The notes beneath the pieces were generated by a model. That model saw nothing but the letters and a program-made list of their open reading frames with translations, was not told where the DNA came from and made no database searches. 64,000 bases of DNA, taken from the NCBI RefSeq assembly GCF_002127325.2, contig NC_035433.2, positions 17,038,611 to 17,102,610 on the forward strand, in the 5' to 3' direction. Position 1 is the stretch's first letter, and each line of letters begins with the position of its first letter. The DNA is from Helianthus annuus (Eukaryota > Streptophyta > Magnoliopsida > Asterales > Asteraceae). Of the stretch, positions 1 to 10,857 are shown piece after piece. Both the position numbers and the translations under genes were made by a program.

Positions 1-2088
1 TACTACTCCTACTGAGGTTCGTTCTTTTCTTGGTCTTGCGGTTTATTACCGCCGCTTCATTGAGAACTTCTCAAAGATTGCAGTTCCTCTAACTGCCCTA
101 ACTCAGAAGAATAAACCCTTTGAATGGGGTTCTAAGCAAGAAGAAGCATTTCAGACCTTGAAGCAGAAGCTTTGTAATGCACCTATTCTAACTTTGCCTG
201 AAGGCAATGATGATTTTGATGTTTACTGTGATGCATCGAAATTGGATCTTAGTTGTGTTCTGATGCAAAGGAATAAAGTCATAGCCTACGCATCAAGACA
301 ATTGAAGGTACATGAGAGAAACAACACCACTCATGATCTTGAGTTGGGCGCAGTCGTCTTCGCTCTCAAAATCTGGAGATACTATTTGTATGGTACAAAA
401 TGCGTGGTTTTCACTGACCACAAAAGTCTTCAGCATATCTTCAATCAGAAAGAACTCAACATGAGGCAAAGACGTTGGGTCGAACTCCTAAACGACTATG
501 ATTGCGAAATTCGCTACCATCCTGGTAAAGCGAATGTTGTGGCTGACGCATTAAGTCGTAAGGAACGTACTATGCTTCATTGTGTTCGTGTTCAATCTGC
601 TGTTCAAGCTCGATCTGATATCCAAGCACGCATTACTCAGGCTCAACAGGCTTGTGTTTCACAAGACTTGATGGGTAAGGAATTACCCTATCACATTAAG
701 CCTGATCTTGTGCTGAAGGAAGATGGATCATATTATTTCATGGACCGTTTGTGGGTCCCAAGCCAAGATGATCTTCGCACTTTGCTTATGGATGAAGCCC
801 ATAAATCTCGTTATTCTATTCATCCTGGCTCAGATAAAATGTATAAGGATCTTCGTACTCAGTATTGGTGGCCTGGTATGAAGAAAGACATTGCCTTGTA
901 CGTTTCCAAATGCCTTACGTGTCTCAAGGTTAGGCTGAACACCAGCATCCTTATGGTCTTTTGGAGCAACCTGAGATCCCAGTTTGGAAATGGGAAAACA
1001 TTGCTATGGATCTCATTACCAAACTCCCGCGCACTAAGAAAGGTCATAATGCCATCTGGGTAGTTGTTGATCGTCTTACAAAGTCAGCGCATTTCCCGCC
1101 GATCCATGAGAATCTATCTGCTGAAGATCTGGCTAAAATCTATGTGGATGAAATCGTATCTAGACATGGTGTTCCCTTGAACATTATTTCTGATAGAGAT
1201 GCTCGTTTCTCTTCTCGTTTTTGGAGAACCATGCAATCTGCTATGGGGACCCAACTCAATCTGAGCACAGCATATCATCCACAAACAGATGGCCAAACTG
1301 AAAGAACAATCCAGACACTGGAGGATATGCTTAGAGCTTGTGTGATCGATTTTGGTGGTATTTGGGATTCACATCTTCCATTGATTGAATTCTCCTACAA
1401 CAACAGTTATCACTCCAGCATCAACATGGCTCCGTTCGAGGCTCTCTATGGTCGAAAATGTCGTTCACCTGTCTGCTGGAATGAAATAGGTGAGGCTCAG
1501 CTTACTGGACCTGACCTCATTCTAAAGACAACTGACAAGGTTAAGAAGGTTCGTGATAACTTACAGGCAGCTCGAAGCCGTCAAAAGAGTTACGCGGACC
1601 AACGACGCAAGCCCTTAGAATTCCAAGTCGGTGATCGTGTATTACTTAAGGTCTCACCTTGAAAAGGTGTGATCAGATTTGGAAAGAAAGGAAAACTTGC
1701 ACCTAGATACGTTGGACCATTCAAGATCGTCGAAAGAATCGGTAAGGTAGCCTACAGACTTGCATTACCTCCCGAACTTGGAAATGTTCATCCAACCTTC
1801 CACGTATCCAATCTCAAAAAGTGTTTAGCTGATGAGAACCTCCACATACCACTTGACGAAATCCGTGTCGATAAAACACTTCATTTTGTTGAGAAACCTG
1901 TGGAAATTATGGATCGTGAAGTCAAATGGCTTAAACGCAAGCGCATTCCGTTGGTTAAAGTTCGCTGGGAATCTAAACGTGGACCTGAGTTTACTTGGGA
2001 ACGTGAAGATCAAATGAAGGCAAAATATCCACATCTTTTCCCACGAGTTTCCTCTAAACGAATTTCGGGACGAAATTCCCACAAGTAG
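1..2088 (+). pseudogene. A1 element: 3' part of Ty3/gypsy (Tekay-like) pol, broken
   Basis: Fragment of a retrotransposon polyprotein entering from the left edge. Visible in order: the end of reverse transcriptase ([10 protein letters not shown]), RNase H ([11 protein letters not shown] near 220-250, [10 protein letters not shown] near 415), the integrase zinc finger (H-H-C-C, about 795-925), the integrase core (MDLITKLPR, then [19 protein letters not shown] near 1275-1330) and a C-terminal chromodomain-like segment ending KYPHLF near 2040. Reading starts at base 2 in frame 2. One base appears lost near 927-935, shifting to frame 1 just after the zinc finger, and a TGA at 1660-1662 replaces a Trp codon found in A2. 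The final stop is at 2086-2088. It differs visibly from A2 throughout, so it is a separate, older family member. The lineage call (Tekay chromovirus) rests on the C-terminal domain and is fairly secure. Confidence 0.9.
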
Positions 2089-2095
2089 GGGAGAC
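2061..2095 (+). promoter_or_regulatory. A1 polypurine tract with upstream hairpin box
   Basis: The palindromic box AATTTCGGGACGAAATT (2061-2077) is followed by the purine tract AAGTAGGGGAGAC, ending directly against the TGTGACA start of the 3' LTR at 2096. The tract would prime plus-strand DNA synthesis. The same box plus tract occurs in every Ty3/gypsy element of this window. Confidence 0.85.
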
Positions 2096-2143
2096 TGTGA
2101 CATCTGTGCTTGTAATCATTGTAAACAGTTCAATTATCAATGA
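2096..2143 (+). repeat. A1 3' LTR, piece 1 of 3
   Basis: The first 48 bp of the A1 3' LTR, beginning TGTGACATCTGTGC right after the PPT. It resembles the start of the A2 LTR that follows at 2144, with a few substitutions, so at first sight it looks like a local tandem duplication. The last five bases, AATGA (2139-2143), recur at 13833-13837 after A2, where the A1 LTR continues. The LTR is therefore split by the A2 insertion. Confidence 0.9.
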
Positions 2144-3200
2144 TGTAACATTTGTGCTTGTAATCATTGTGAACAGTTCAATTATCAATAAAACAATGTT
2201 ATTTTATCCCAATGTTTGTTTGGTTGTGTTATACATTTTTCATGTTTTGACTTTTGCTCAATTTCAAACTCTACATCGCTTTCTAGAGAGTTATACGCTA
2301 ACTGGTGCTTAAACGTACTCAGTTTAATGCGACAAATACTCCGGAACATCAACATATACTCAACATACCTTAAATAACCTTTACATAACTTAGAAATAAG
2401 TTTTGAAGGCTTTGGTATAGCAAAAACAAGTTAATTCGCTTACAGGGACTAAACTTGACAAACTGCGAAAGTATGCCAATTTGAGCTGTAACGGACATTC
2501 CGGAACATGTCCATAAGTTAAACATACCATAAATATCCTTTACATAGCTTAGAAATAGGCTTTGAGGGGTTTGGTATGCTAAAACAAACTTTTGGATCAT
2601 TCAGGGGTTAAAAGTGTCAAAAAGTGCACAAGTTTGCACTTTCGCGCATAACTTACGTTCTGAATACATCCGGACATCCAAAAATTTATGTAAGCATCCT
2701 AGTATTATGCCTTAGTGTTTGGCATGAGAAAAATCCATTCGTCGCGCAATTTGGATCATCTTTCGCGCTTATGCGCATTCCGTCGTAATTAACCGAACAT
2801 CGCGGCCGTACGGCCAAACGAACCGACATCCGACATATTTTTGAGCACATTTTCAGTTCCCTATACTTTAACATCATTTTAGAGCTTTGAAATGGAGTTA
2901 ACGGGGCTTAAACGTGCCAAAAACGCATCAAATACCAAGTTTTGGTGCTGCAGGGACTAAAATGGTAAATTTGCCAAACTAGGGGCTTACGGACCGTAAG
3001 CCAAAGCCCATACGGTCCGTAAGGGGTCCCTAGTACAGCAGAACCCACATTTAATGCTGATTGGCTCTTCAAATCGCGAAAGGTCCGATTGCCTTTTCAC
3101 CCAATGAAAGGCCAAGGGCCATATTCAGTGAATCTAGCATTATAACACATGTACGCACAACACGATATTCGATAAAACGATCCTAACGGTTCCACTTTTC

Positions 3201-3209
3201 CTATAAATA
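3201..3209 (+). promoter_or_regulatory. LTR TATA box
   Basis: CTATAAATAC followed by a C-run, conserved in the A2 3' LTR (about 11915-11923). In the A1 LTR the matching site (about 14868-14876) reads CAATAAATAC, a weakened TATA. Transcription would start roughly 30 bp downstream, near 3235, which puts the hairpin region inside the element RNA. Confidence 0.7.
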
Positions 3210-3357
3210 CCCCCCCCTTTTGTGTAAAAATCACAAGAATCAGATCTAAAAAGCTCTAAGTTGAAGTATTGCTTCATAACAGAGTTTCTCTGATCTCGAT
3301 TAGCATTCGGGGACTCTCCGTAAGTATTCTTTCATTGTTTTATCGCTTTTCAAGTCC

Positions 3358-3958
3358 GAAAGTCGACGTTTTGTTGACTTTCTGCGTTGACCAGCTTATG
3401 GTCGATGCGAAGTTCATTGGAACTTCATAACGTGAGCGTGATCACGATGGTTATGGTCCATAGTGACCATACCTACTGATTACCCCGTTATCTAGGCTCA
3501 GTGACGAGTCGTAGTTTCGGCCAAAATGCGCATTCTTGCGTGTTTTGTAACCAAACTACTCGTGAGCATCAAAGCCATTTGTTTTGATGCCAAACCTGTT
3601 TTCTAAACTTAGTTAAGCATGTTCTAACATGCTTAGCTCGTCACTTTTAGTATAGTGCTTATATAGGGTCGTAAGGTAAGCGATCTAAACCATCGCTTAT
3701 ACTTTCGAACCCGACCTATTTGGTCGATCATTAGGATCCGACCAAACACATTAGGTGACCATAGCTATAACCTTCCGAGGTTATACCTTGTGGTCACGAT
3801 GTTAGGCGTTCCATACGCGTTCTACGCGAACGACGCGTTAGGGTAGCATAAGCTATCTAAACGGGTCGTGATGGGTCGCAAGCACTTAGGTTAGGTTTCA
3901 TTTTAGTATGTAGGCTTTGATAAACCATATTACACGAGTCCCCATACTCGTTTGGTTT
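3358..3958 (+). other. Run of conserved hairpin-forming inverted repeats
   Basis: About ten short inverted repeats follow one another: 3358-3382 (GAAAGTC/GACTTTC), 3409-3426 (GAAGTTC/GAACTTC), 3452-3471 (TATGGTC/GACCATA), 3566-3590 (GCATCAAA/TTTGATGC), 3614-3635 (ten-pair stem, two-base loop), 3677-3699 (TAAGCGAT/ATCGCTTA), about 3719-3746 (TTTGGTCG/CGACCAAA), 3755-3797 (GTGACCA/TGGTCAC enclosing ATAACCT/AGGTTAT) and 3922-3958 (ACGAGT/ACTCGT inside AAACCA/TGGTTT). They recur in the A2 3' LTR. In the diverged A1 LTR (15030-15800) the stems are kept and several show paired changes on both arms. Confidence 0.75.
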
Positions 3959-4240
3959 ACGAACCCGCATACTATCCGATCCTTCCGATTTGGTCCGGTA
4001 TATTAACATAGCTACCTATTAGGTGCCGTTTTGATATCCCGTGATCTTTAGCATTATCTGGTTATATTACAAGGAAGTCAAAGCAATCTCAGGTGAGTAC
4101 ATTGAACCCCTCTTTTACTGTTTTCCAACTGTTTTGGGGTGAAACACATGTGCCTATCTGTTACTTTCATGCTTTCCATGTTTTCACATCATATATCTGC
4201 TATGCTCATTAGTACATTATAGTACATGATTTACATTACA

Positions 4241-4440
4241 TTTCTGTTGCATATGTTTACTCAGCATATGGACACATTGATTTACATGAACATTTCTGTT
4301 GCATATGCTTACTCAGCATATGGACACATTGATTTACATGAACATTTCTGCTGCATATGTTTACTCAGCATATGGGTACATTGATTTACATGAGCACTTC
4401 TGCTTCGTATGTTTACTTAGCATACTTAGTACAATTGTTT
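4241..4440 (+). repeat. 52-bp tandem repeats in A2 5' LTR
   Basis: About four units with period 52, each containing a core TGCATATG...ACTCAGCATATG and ending with GATTTACATGA. Unit anchors lie at 4241, 4293, 4345 and 4397. The equivalent part of the A1 LTR (52260-52540) holds a different 51-bp repeat, and the A2 3' LTR has lost the region. The open frame at 4299-4505 only reflects the repeat. Confidence 0.85.
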
Positions 4441-5670
4441 ACATCACATGCCTTCATTTTGTTATGACATTTGGTTTGTTTAACATGGGACAATACATTC
4501 ATTAACATTGATCACGCCGTTCGTTAGCAGGTAGTGGTACCATAGGAATTGACAACTCCTATTCCTGAAGTCCTGGGTTTGATAGGACTGGAAGGAATGA
4601 CCGAATTCGATATACATAACTTAGATAAACCTTTAATTTGTTTAAGGGTTTATCGCCGCAGTCTCAAGGCTTGGATGTATGCATAGTTTATAATACCGCA
4701 TAGATGTTAATATCAATAGAGCATGCATTTTTTTCACAGAACATAATGTTGATTTAAACCACGTGTTACTTCAACGACTTGTTTTGTGCATTTTACATAT
4801 GATTTAAGTTGATACATTTCGCTTACCATACATGATACATTTTGGGATACACATTACATGATTTACATTGAACATAAACACGTTGACATTGACATACACA
4901 TTTGGTGGTTTTCATTGCACATAAACATTTAACATGGTTTACACAATAACACTTGACATTTGGTTTATACATGAACAATTTACATGGTGGATTGGTTTGG
5001 GTAAATGGTTTGAGTAACGTGGAGTATGTAATATGATGCAAACATGGTGGATACGCCGCTGGTACTTCGTATATATAAATGTTTGTATAATATTACATAT
5101 CTTAACGTTATCTAAATCATTTCAGTTTAGACATATAACATTTTATATCAATAACATACCTTTCATAAAACATTGTCTTACAAAACAACTTATTATATTC
5201 AACTCATTTTACTTGGTTACTCGTTTAACCTTGCACTCATCTATATATATCATTTGATGTTATCGTTTTTCAAATGGTTTACAAAGCAAAACAAATTACA
5301 AGGTTCATGACTGACTGTTATTAAACATTTCTTTAAACTCAAGTCATGAATCCCATTTTCACAAAAACTATGTATCTCACAGACATTTTTATGCTGACGT
5401 ACCTACTTTCACATGTGTTTTCAGGAGCTATTCCATAGGATGATGATCATGACACTAGGGCGGACCTGTGCCTTAGAGAATAAAAATGAAGATAGAATTA
5501 GTTTAATTATGTTCTGAACTCTTGTTTTCCTGTTTAAAACGATGTAGCACTCATGTTTATAAATAAAATACAGCTTTGTATGCCATGGTCATGAAACCAT
5601 TTAATTCTGTCCACAACACTCCCTGGCGTTTCCGCCGCGGTTGCATGTTATACGCGGCCGGGGTGTGACA

Positions 5671-6297
5671 GAAGAGTTGGTATCAGAGCCATTGGTTATA
5701 GGGAATTAGGTTATTAGTAATGCTTTGACCTAGACTATAACTTTCTAGGACCCTAACACAAGTTATCTTGTGTTTAGAGTTTAAAACATGCACATCACCT
5801 ATCCTTAGGTGATAACTACAACGGGAACTTCGGTTCCGAATCCGCTTTGAAAATTAATCATCTGTTCTAGGATGATTGATTACTAGGTTTTGAACCCTCT
5901 GTTATAAGGTTTTGAACCCTCTGTTATATGGTTTTGAACCTCTTTGGATTTCAAAAATCCCGTCAAAGTTTTTGGTTAATAGTGTGAACACGTGCGAACT
6001 GGAAGAGTGAATGCCTGTACCCTGGGTTTTCTGTCTAAGGCTAGAGTGTTCGTACAAATCCACATAATCGGACCAGTCACTCTTACCTGGGAACTCTTGG
6101 GGTGAGTGTTCACTTATAGGCGAGCATGTCTTCGCGATACACTAATTCTGACCCATTCACTTTGACTAGACATTTCATGTCGCTTGTTTGCTTTGCGATG
6201 CATTACCGCCATCTTTGCTTTTGATAATATTGCTTCATCTCATTCTCTTCATCCAATCATCTCACTCGTTTCATTTCATGTTTTTTTCTCTTCTAGA
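5671..6297 (+). other. A2 PBS and untranslated leader
   Basis: Seven bases after the LTR the sequence TTGGTATCAGAGCC (5678-5691) matches the complement of the initiator tRNA-Met 3' end, the usual minus-strand primer site of plant Ty3/gypsy elements. A leader of about 600 bp follows without a convincing frame up to the gag ATG at 6298. It includes a short direct repeat, GGTTTTGAACC (about 5885-5942). Confidence 0.85.
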
Positions 6298-9200
6298 ATG
6301 CCTCCTCGACGCGACAACCAGATAGCTACTGCCGAGCTGGCGAAGATTATTGCGCAACAGATGGCTGCTCAATTCCCAAATCTCTTTGCTCAATGGAACC
6401 AGGCCAATAACAACAACAATGGTACATGAAAATACAAGGATTTTAACTCGGCTAAGCCACTCAAGTTTAGTGGTTCTGAGGGAGCAACTGGGCTTCTTCA
6501 GTGGTTCGAAAGCATCGAGAACACTTTCCGTCATGTGCAGTGTCCTGACAATCGCAAGGTCGAGTTTTCTTCAAGCGTGTTTCAGAAGAGGGCTCTTACA
6601 TGGTGGAATGGGGTTATGAGAGATCAAGGTGCAGAAGTTGCTCTAGCTCAAACATGGGCTGAACTGAGAGCTCTTATGATGAGGGAGTTTTGTCCTCGTC
6701 ATGAGCAACGAGCGTTGGAGAAAGAATTTGATGTTTTGAAGCAAGGTAGTGGCGAGCACAGGGCTTATACGGATAGGTTTTAGGAGTTGAGTCTTCTTTG
6801 CCCGACTATGGTTACCCCACTCGATAAGGCCATCGAAAGGTACATCGATGGCCTACCTGACTCAGTACAAGACATCCTTACTGGTAGCAACCCTACCACA
6901 CTCCGTCAGGCAATCGAGTTATCAGCGACACTGACTGAGTCGCAGATTCGAAAGAATAAGCTACACAGGAAGGGTGACAAGGGCAAGAAACAGTCGGCTG
7001 ACAAGGAAGATAGCAAGAAAGGTCAAAACAAGAAGGGAAAGGATTCTGGTTCCTCAAGGGGGTCAAGGAAGCGTAAGGCTTCCCAAAACTATGCTGTCAC
7101 TGCCCAAGCTAACCAGGCAGCTCCCAACCAGCCTCCAGCGAAGAAGCCCTACTCAGGAAGTGCACCTTTGTGCAATCAATGCAACAGTCACCATCAGCCA
7201 CAACATCAGTGCCGTTTCTGTACAAACTGTGGGAAGTCAGGTCATCTTGCCGATGTTTGTCGGTTTGCTCAGAACCGCGTAGTTCAGAACCCTGCTCAAC
7301 AAGTTGCTCAGCAACAGGGTCAGGCTGCACGACCAAACTACCCACCAGGTGCTTGTTATAACTGTGGGGATCTGACCCACTACAGAAATCGGTGTCCAAG
7401 ACTTGCCAACCAGAACCAGAATGCAAACCAGAATCAGGCACAGGCTCGAGGTCGAGTCTTCAACATGAATGCACAAGAGGCACAAGCAGACAACGAAGTG
7501 GTGAACGGTATGTTCTTTATTAATAATCAGCCAGCATCTGTTCTTTTTGATTCAGGTGCCGACAAGAGCTTTGTGTCATTGTCTTTTGAGACAATGCTTC
7601 GCGTGTCTAGAACGAAACTAGGTAAACCTTTGACAGTAGAGGTTGCCAGTGGTGAACCCATTGTTCTAAATTCTATTCTACGCAACTGCCAGTTAAACCT
7701 TAACGACCATATTTTTCCTATTGACCTCACGCCAATGCAACTTGGAAGCTTCGACGTTATAGTGGGCATGGATTGGTTATCTAAGCATCGCGTAGAGATA
7801 GTTTGTTCTGAGAAGATTGTTCGTGTGCCGCTGTCGACAGGCGAGATCCTACAGGTTCGTGGTGAGAAGCCTGCCGGTGGTCTCAAACTCATGTCTTGTT
7901 TTAAAGCTCGGAAATATCTGCGAAAGCACTATGTGGCTTTCTTAGCACATGTTACAGCAGATGAAGGCAAGGGTAAGACTATTTCAGATATTCCTGTCGT
8001 TCGGGATTATTCTGAAGTTTTCCCTGAAGAGTTACCCGGTCTACCTCCAGCACGCCAAGTCGAGTTCCGTATTGATCTCGTACCTGGTGCAAATCCCATT
8101 GCCAGAGCTCCATACCGTCTTGCACCATCAGAGATGCAAGAATTATCTAAGCAGCTTCAGGAGCTCTCTGACAAAGGTTTTATCCGTCCTAGCTTTTCAC
8201 CTTGGGGTGCTCCCGTTCTTTTTGTAAAGAAGAAGGATGGATCTTTCAGGATGTGTATCGATTATCGTGAGCTTAACAAACTCACCATCAAGAATCGATA
8301 TCCCCTACCTCGCATTGATGATCTCTTTGATCAATTGCAAGGCGCTTCTTATTTTTCAAAGATTGATCTACGATCTGGATATCATCAGCTTCGTGTGCAT
8401 GAAGAAGACATTCCCAAGACAGCGTTCCGTACTCGTTATGGACATTATGAGTTCACAGTCATGCCATTCAGTTGGACTAATGCTCCTGCTGTTTTCATGG
8501 ACTTGATGAATAGAGTCTGCAAGCCTTATTTGGATAAGTTCATCATCGTTTCATTGATGACATCTTGATTTATTCTAAGACGCAAGCTGATCATGAGCAA
8601 CATCTACGTCTTACATTGGAACTCCTAAAGAAAGAGCAGCTTTTCGCCAAATTCTCCAAGTGTGAATTTTGGCTTAAAGAAGTTCAATTCTTAGGACATA
8701 TTGTAAACGAACAAGGTATTCATGTGGATCCCTCCAAGATTAGTGCGATTAAGGATTGGGATACGCCTACTACTCCTACTGAAGTTCGTTCTTTCCTTGG
8801 TCTGGCGGGTTATTACCGCCGCTTCATTGAGAATTTCTCAAAGATTGTAGTTCCTCTAACTGCTCTAACTCAGAAGAACAAGCCATTTGATTGGGGAGTC
8901 AAACAAGACGAAGCGTTTCTGACTTTGAAACAGAAACTTTGTGACACGCCTGTCCTAACTTTGTCCGAGGGTAATGATGATTTCGTCGTTTATTGCGATG
9001 CATCTAAATTAGGTCTTGGCTGCGTCCTGATGCAAAGAAACAAAGTCATAGCATGCGCACCAAGACAGTTGAAGATACATGAGAAGAACTACACCACTCA
9101 TGATCTTGAGTTTGGTGCAGTTGTCTTCGCTCTTAAGATTTGGAGACACTACTTGTACGGTACAAAATGTGTGGTTTTCACGGACCACAAAAGTCTTCAA

Positions 9201-10822
9201 CATATCTTTAATCAAAAGGAACTCAACATGAGGCAAAGACGTTGGGTTGAACTTCTAAACGACTACGACTGCGAGATTCGCTACCATCCTGGTAAGGCGA
9301 ATGTTGTAGCCGATGCATTGAGTCGCAAGGAACGTACTAAGCTTCATTGTGTACGTGTCCAATCTGTTATTCAAACCGATATCCAAGCTCGTATTTCTCA
9401 GGCTCAACAAGCTTGTGTTTCACAAGGTTTGATGGATAAGGTATTTCCTTATCACATAACACCTGTTCTTGAACTGAAGGACAATGGATCGTATTACTTC
9501 ATGGACCGTTTGTGGGTCCCGAGCCAAGATAATCTTCGTACCTTGCTTATGGATGAAACCCATAAGTCTCGTTATTCTATTCATCCTGGCTCAGATAAGA
9601 TGTATAAGGATCTTCGTATTCAGTATTGGTGGCCTGGTATGAAGAAAGACATTGCCTTATACGTATCCAAATGCCTTACTTGTCTTAAGGTTAAGGCTGA
9701 ACATCAGCGTCCTTCCGGGTTATTGGAGCAACCAGAGATCCCAGTTTGGAAATGGGAAAACATTACTATGGATCTCATTACTAAACTCCCGCGCACAAAG
9801 AAAGGTCACGATGCCATCTGGGTAGTCGTGGATCGTCTTACCAAGTCAGCGCATTTCTTGCCAATCCGCCTGGATTTTTCGGCTGACAAACTTGCTCAAA
9901 TCTACGTAGATGAAATTGTAGCTCGACATGGTGTTCCTTTGAACATCATTTCTGACAGAGATGCTCGTTTCACCTCTCATTTTTGGAGAACCATGCAATC
10001 TGCTATGGGGTCTCAACTCAATTTGAGCACAGCTTATCATCCGCAAACGGATGGTCAATCTGAAAGAACAATCCAGACACTAGAGGATATGCTTAGAGCT
10101 TGTGTGATCGATTTTGGTGGTAGTTGGGATTCACATCTTCCATTGATTGAATTCTCCTACAACAACAGTTATCACTCCAGCATCAACATGGCTCCTTTCG
10201 AGGCTCTCTATGGTCGAAAATGTCGTTCACCAGTCTATTGGAATGAGATCGGCGAGGCTCAACTTACTGGACCTGCCCTCATTTTAGAGACAACAGATAA
10301 GGTCAAGAAAGTTCGTGATAACCTTCAGACAGCTAGAAGCCGTCAAAAGAGTTATGCGGACCTAAAACGCAAACCCTTGGATTTTCAAGTCGGTGATCGT
10401 GTATTACTTAAGGTCTCACCTTGGAAAGGTATGATCAGATTTGGAAAGAAAGGAAAACTTACACCTAGATACGTTGGACCATTCAAGATCGTCGAAAGAA
10501 TCGGTAAGGTAGCCTACAGGCTTGAGTTACCTCCTGAACTTGGAAATGTTCATCCAACTTTTCACGTGTCCAATCTCAAGAGGTGATTAGCTGATGAAAA
10601 CCTCCACATACCGCTTGACGAAATTCGTGTTGATAAAACACTGAAATTTGTTGAGAAACCGGTAGAAATCATGGAACGTGAAGTCAAGTGTCTTAAGCGC
10701 AAGCGCATTCCTATGGTCAAGGTTCGTTGGGAATCAAAGCGTGGACCCGAGTTTACTTGGGAACGTGAAGATCAAATGAAGGCGAAATATCCGCATCTGT
10801 TTCCACGAGTTTCCTCTAAATA
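6298..10822 (+). pseudogene. A2 gag-pol polyprotein, broken (Tekay-like)
   Basis: Gag starts MPPRRDNQIATAELAK at 6298. In order: gag body with TWWNGV near 6600; CCHC zinc knuckles at about 7170-7260 and 7354-7395; aspartic protease LFDSGAD near 7545-7563; reverse transcriptase (KIDLRSGY near 8360); RNase H ([11 protein letters not shown] near 8990, [10 protein letters not shown] near 9182); integrase zinc finger (about 9555-9680) and core (MDLITKLPR near 9770, [13 protein letters not shown] near 10040); C-terminal chromodomain-like part to about 10820. Lesions: TGA 6427-6429, TAG 6781-6783, a one-base loss near 8550 and TGA 10584-10586. The shift near 8550 falls immediately before the Asp-Asp codons of the reverse transcriptase active site, which are then read in the next frame. 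The usual family product is one long polyprotein cut by the protease. Confidence 0.93.
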
Positions 10823-10823
10823 A

Positions 10824-10857
10824 ATTTCGGGACGAAATTTCCACAAGTAGGGGAGAC
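10824..10857 (+). promoter_or_regulatory. A2 polypurine tract with upstream hairpin box
   Basis: The palindromic box AATTTCGGGACGAAATT overlaps the end of pol, then AAGTAGGGGAGAC abuts the 3' LTR start TGTAACATTTG at 10858. Same arrangement as at 2061-2095 in A1. Confidence 0.85.

Larger units (their letters stand above)
3320..5424 (+). other. Predicted intron inside the A-family LTR
   Basis: A strong donor (CTCCG/GTAAGTATT-type, GT at 3320-3321) lies just downstream of the expected start site. A textbook acceptor lies at 5391-5424: CTGAC branch-point-like motif, pyrimidine-rich stretch, TGTTTTCAG then GAGC. The acceptor block is conserved in all four A-family LTR copies (near 13552-13587, 53442-53472, 57728-57760), and the donor in the A2 3' LTR and A1. 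An alternative donor, CAG/GTGAGTAC, is at 4093. Splicing is inferred from consensus and conservation only. Confidence 0.5.
2144..5670 (+). repeat. A2 5' LTR (3527 bp)
   Basis: Starts TGTAACATTTGTGC and ends CCGGGGTGTGACA. In order it contains a U3 with paired GGACCGTAAG/CGGTCCGTAAG palindromes (about 2988-3024), a TATA box at 3201, a consensus splice donor at 3320, a run of hairpins 3358-3958, a second donor at 4093, 52-bp tandem repeats from 4241, a branch-point-like CTGAC and splice acceptor ending at 5424, and an AATAAA-type signal near 5564. The small open frames inside it (for example 4823-5041 minus and 5033-5257 plus) have no coding character and lie in non-coding LTR. Confidence 0.92.

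Noticed and set aside
2096..2190. A 48-bp tandem duplication at the start of an LTR, and a shared LTR between A1 and A2
   Set aside because: The first unit is diverged like A1, the second is identical to the A2 LTR start, and AATGA flanks A2 on both sides. It is a nested insertion, not a duplication or a shared LTR.
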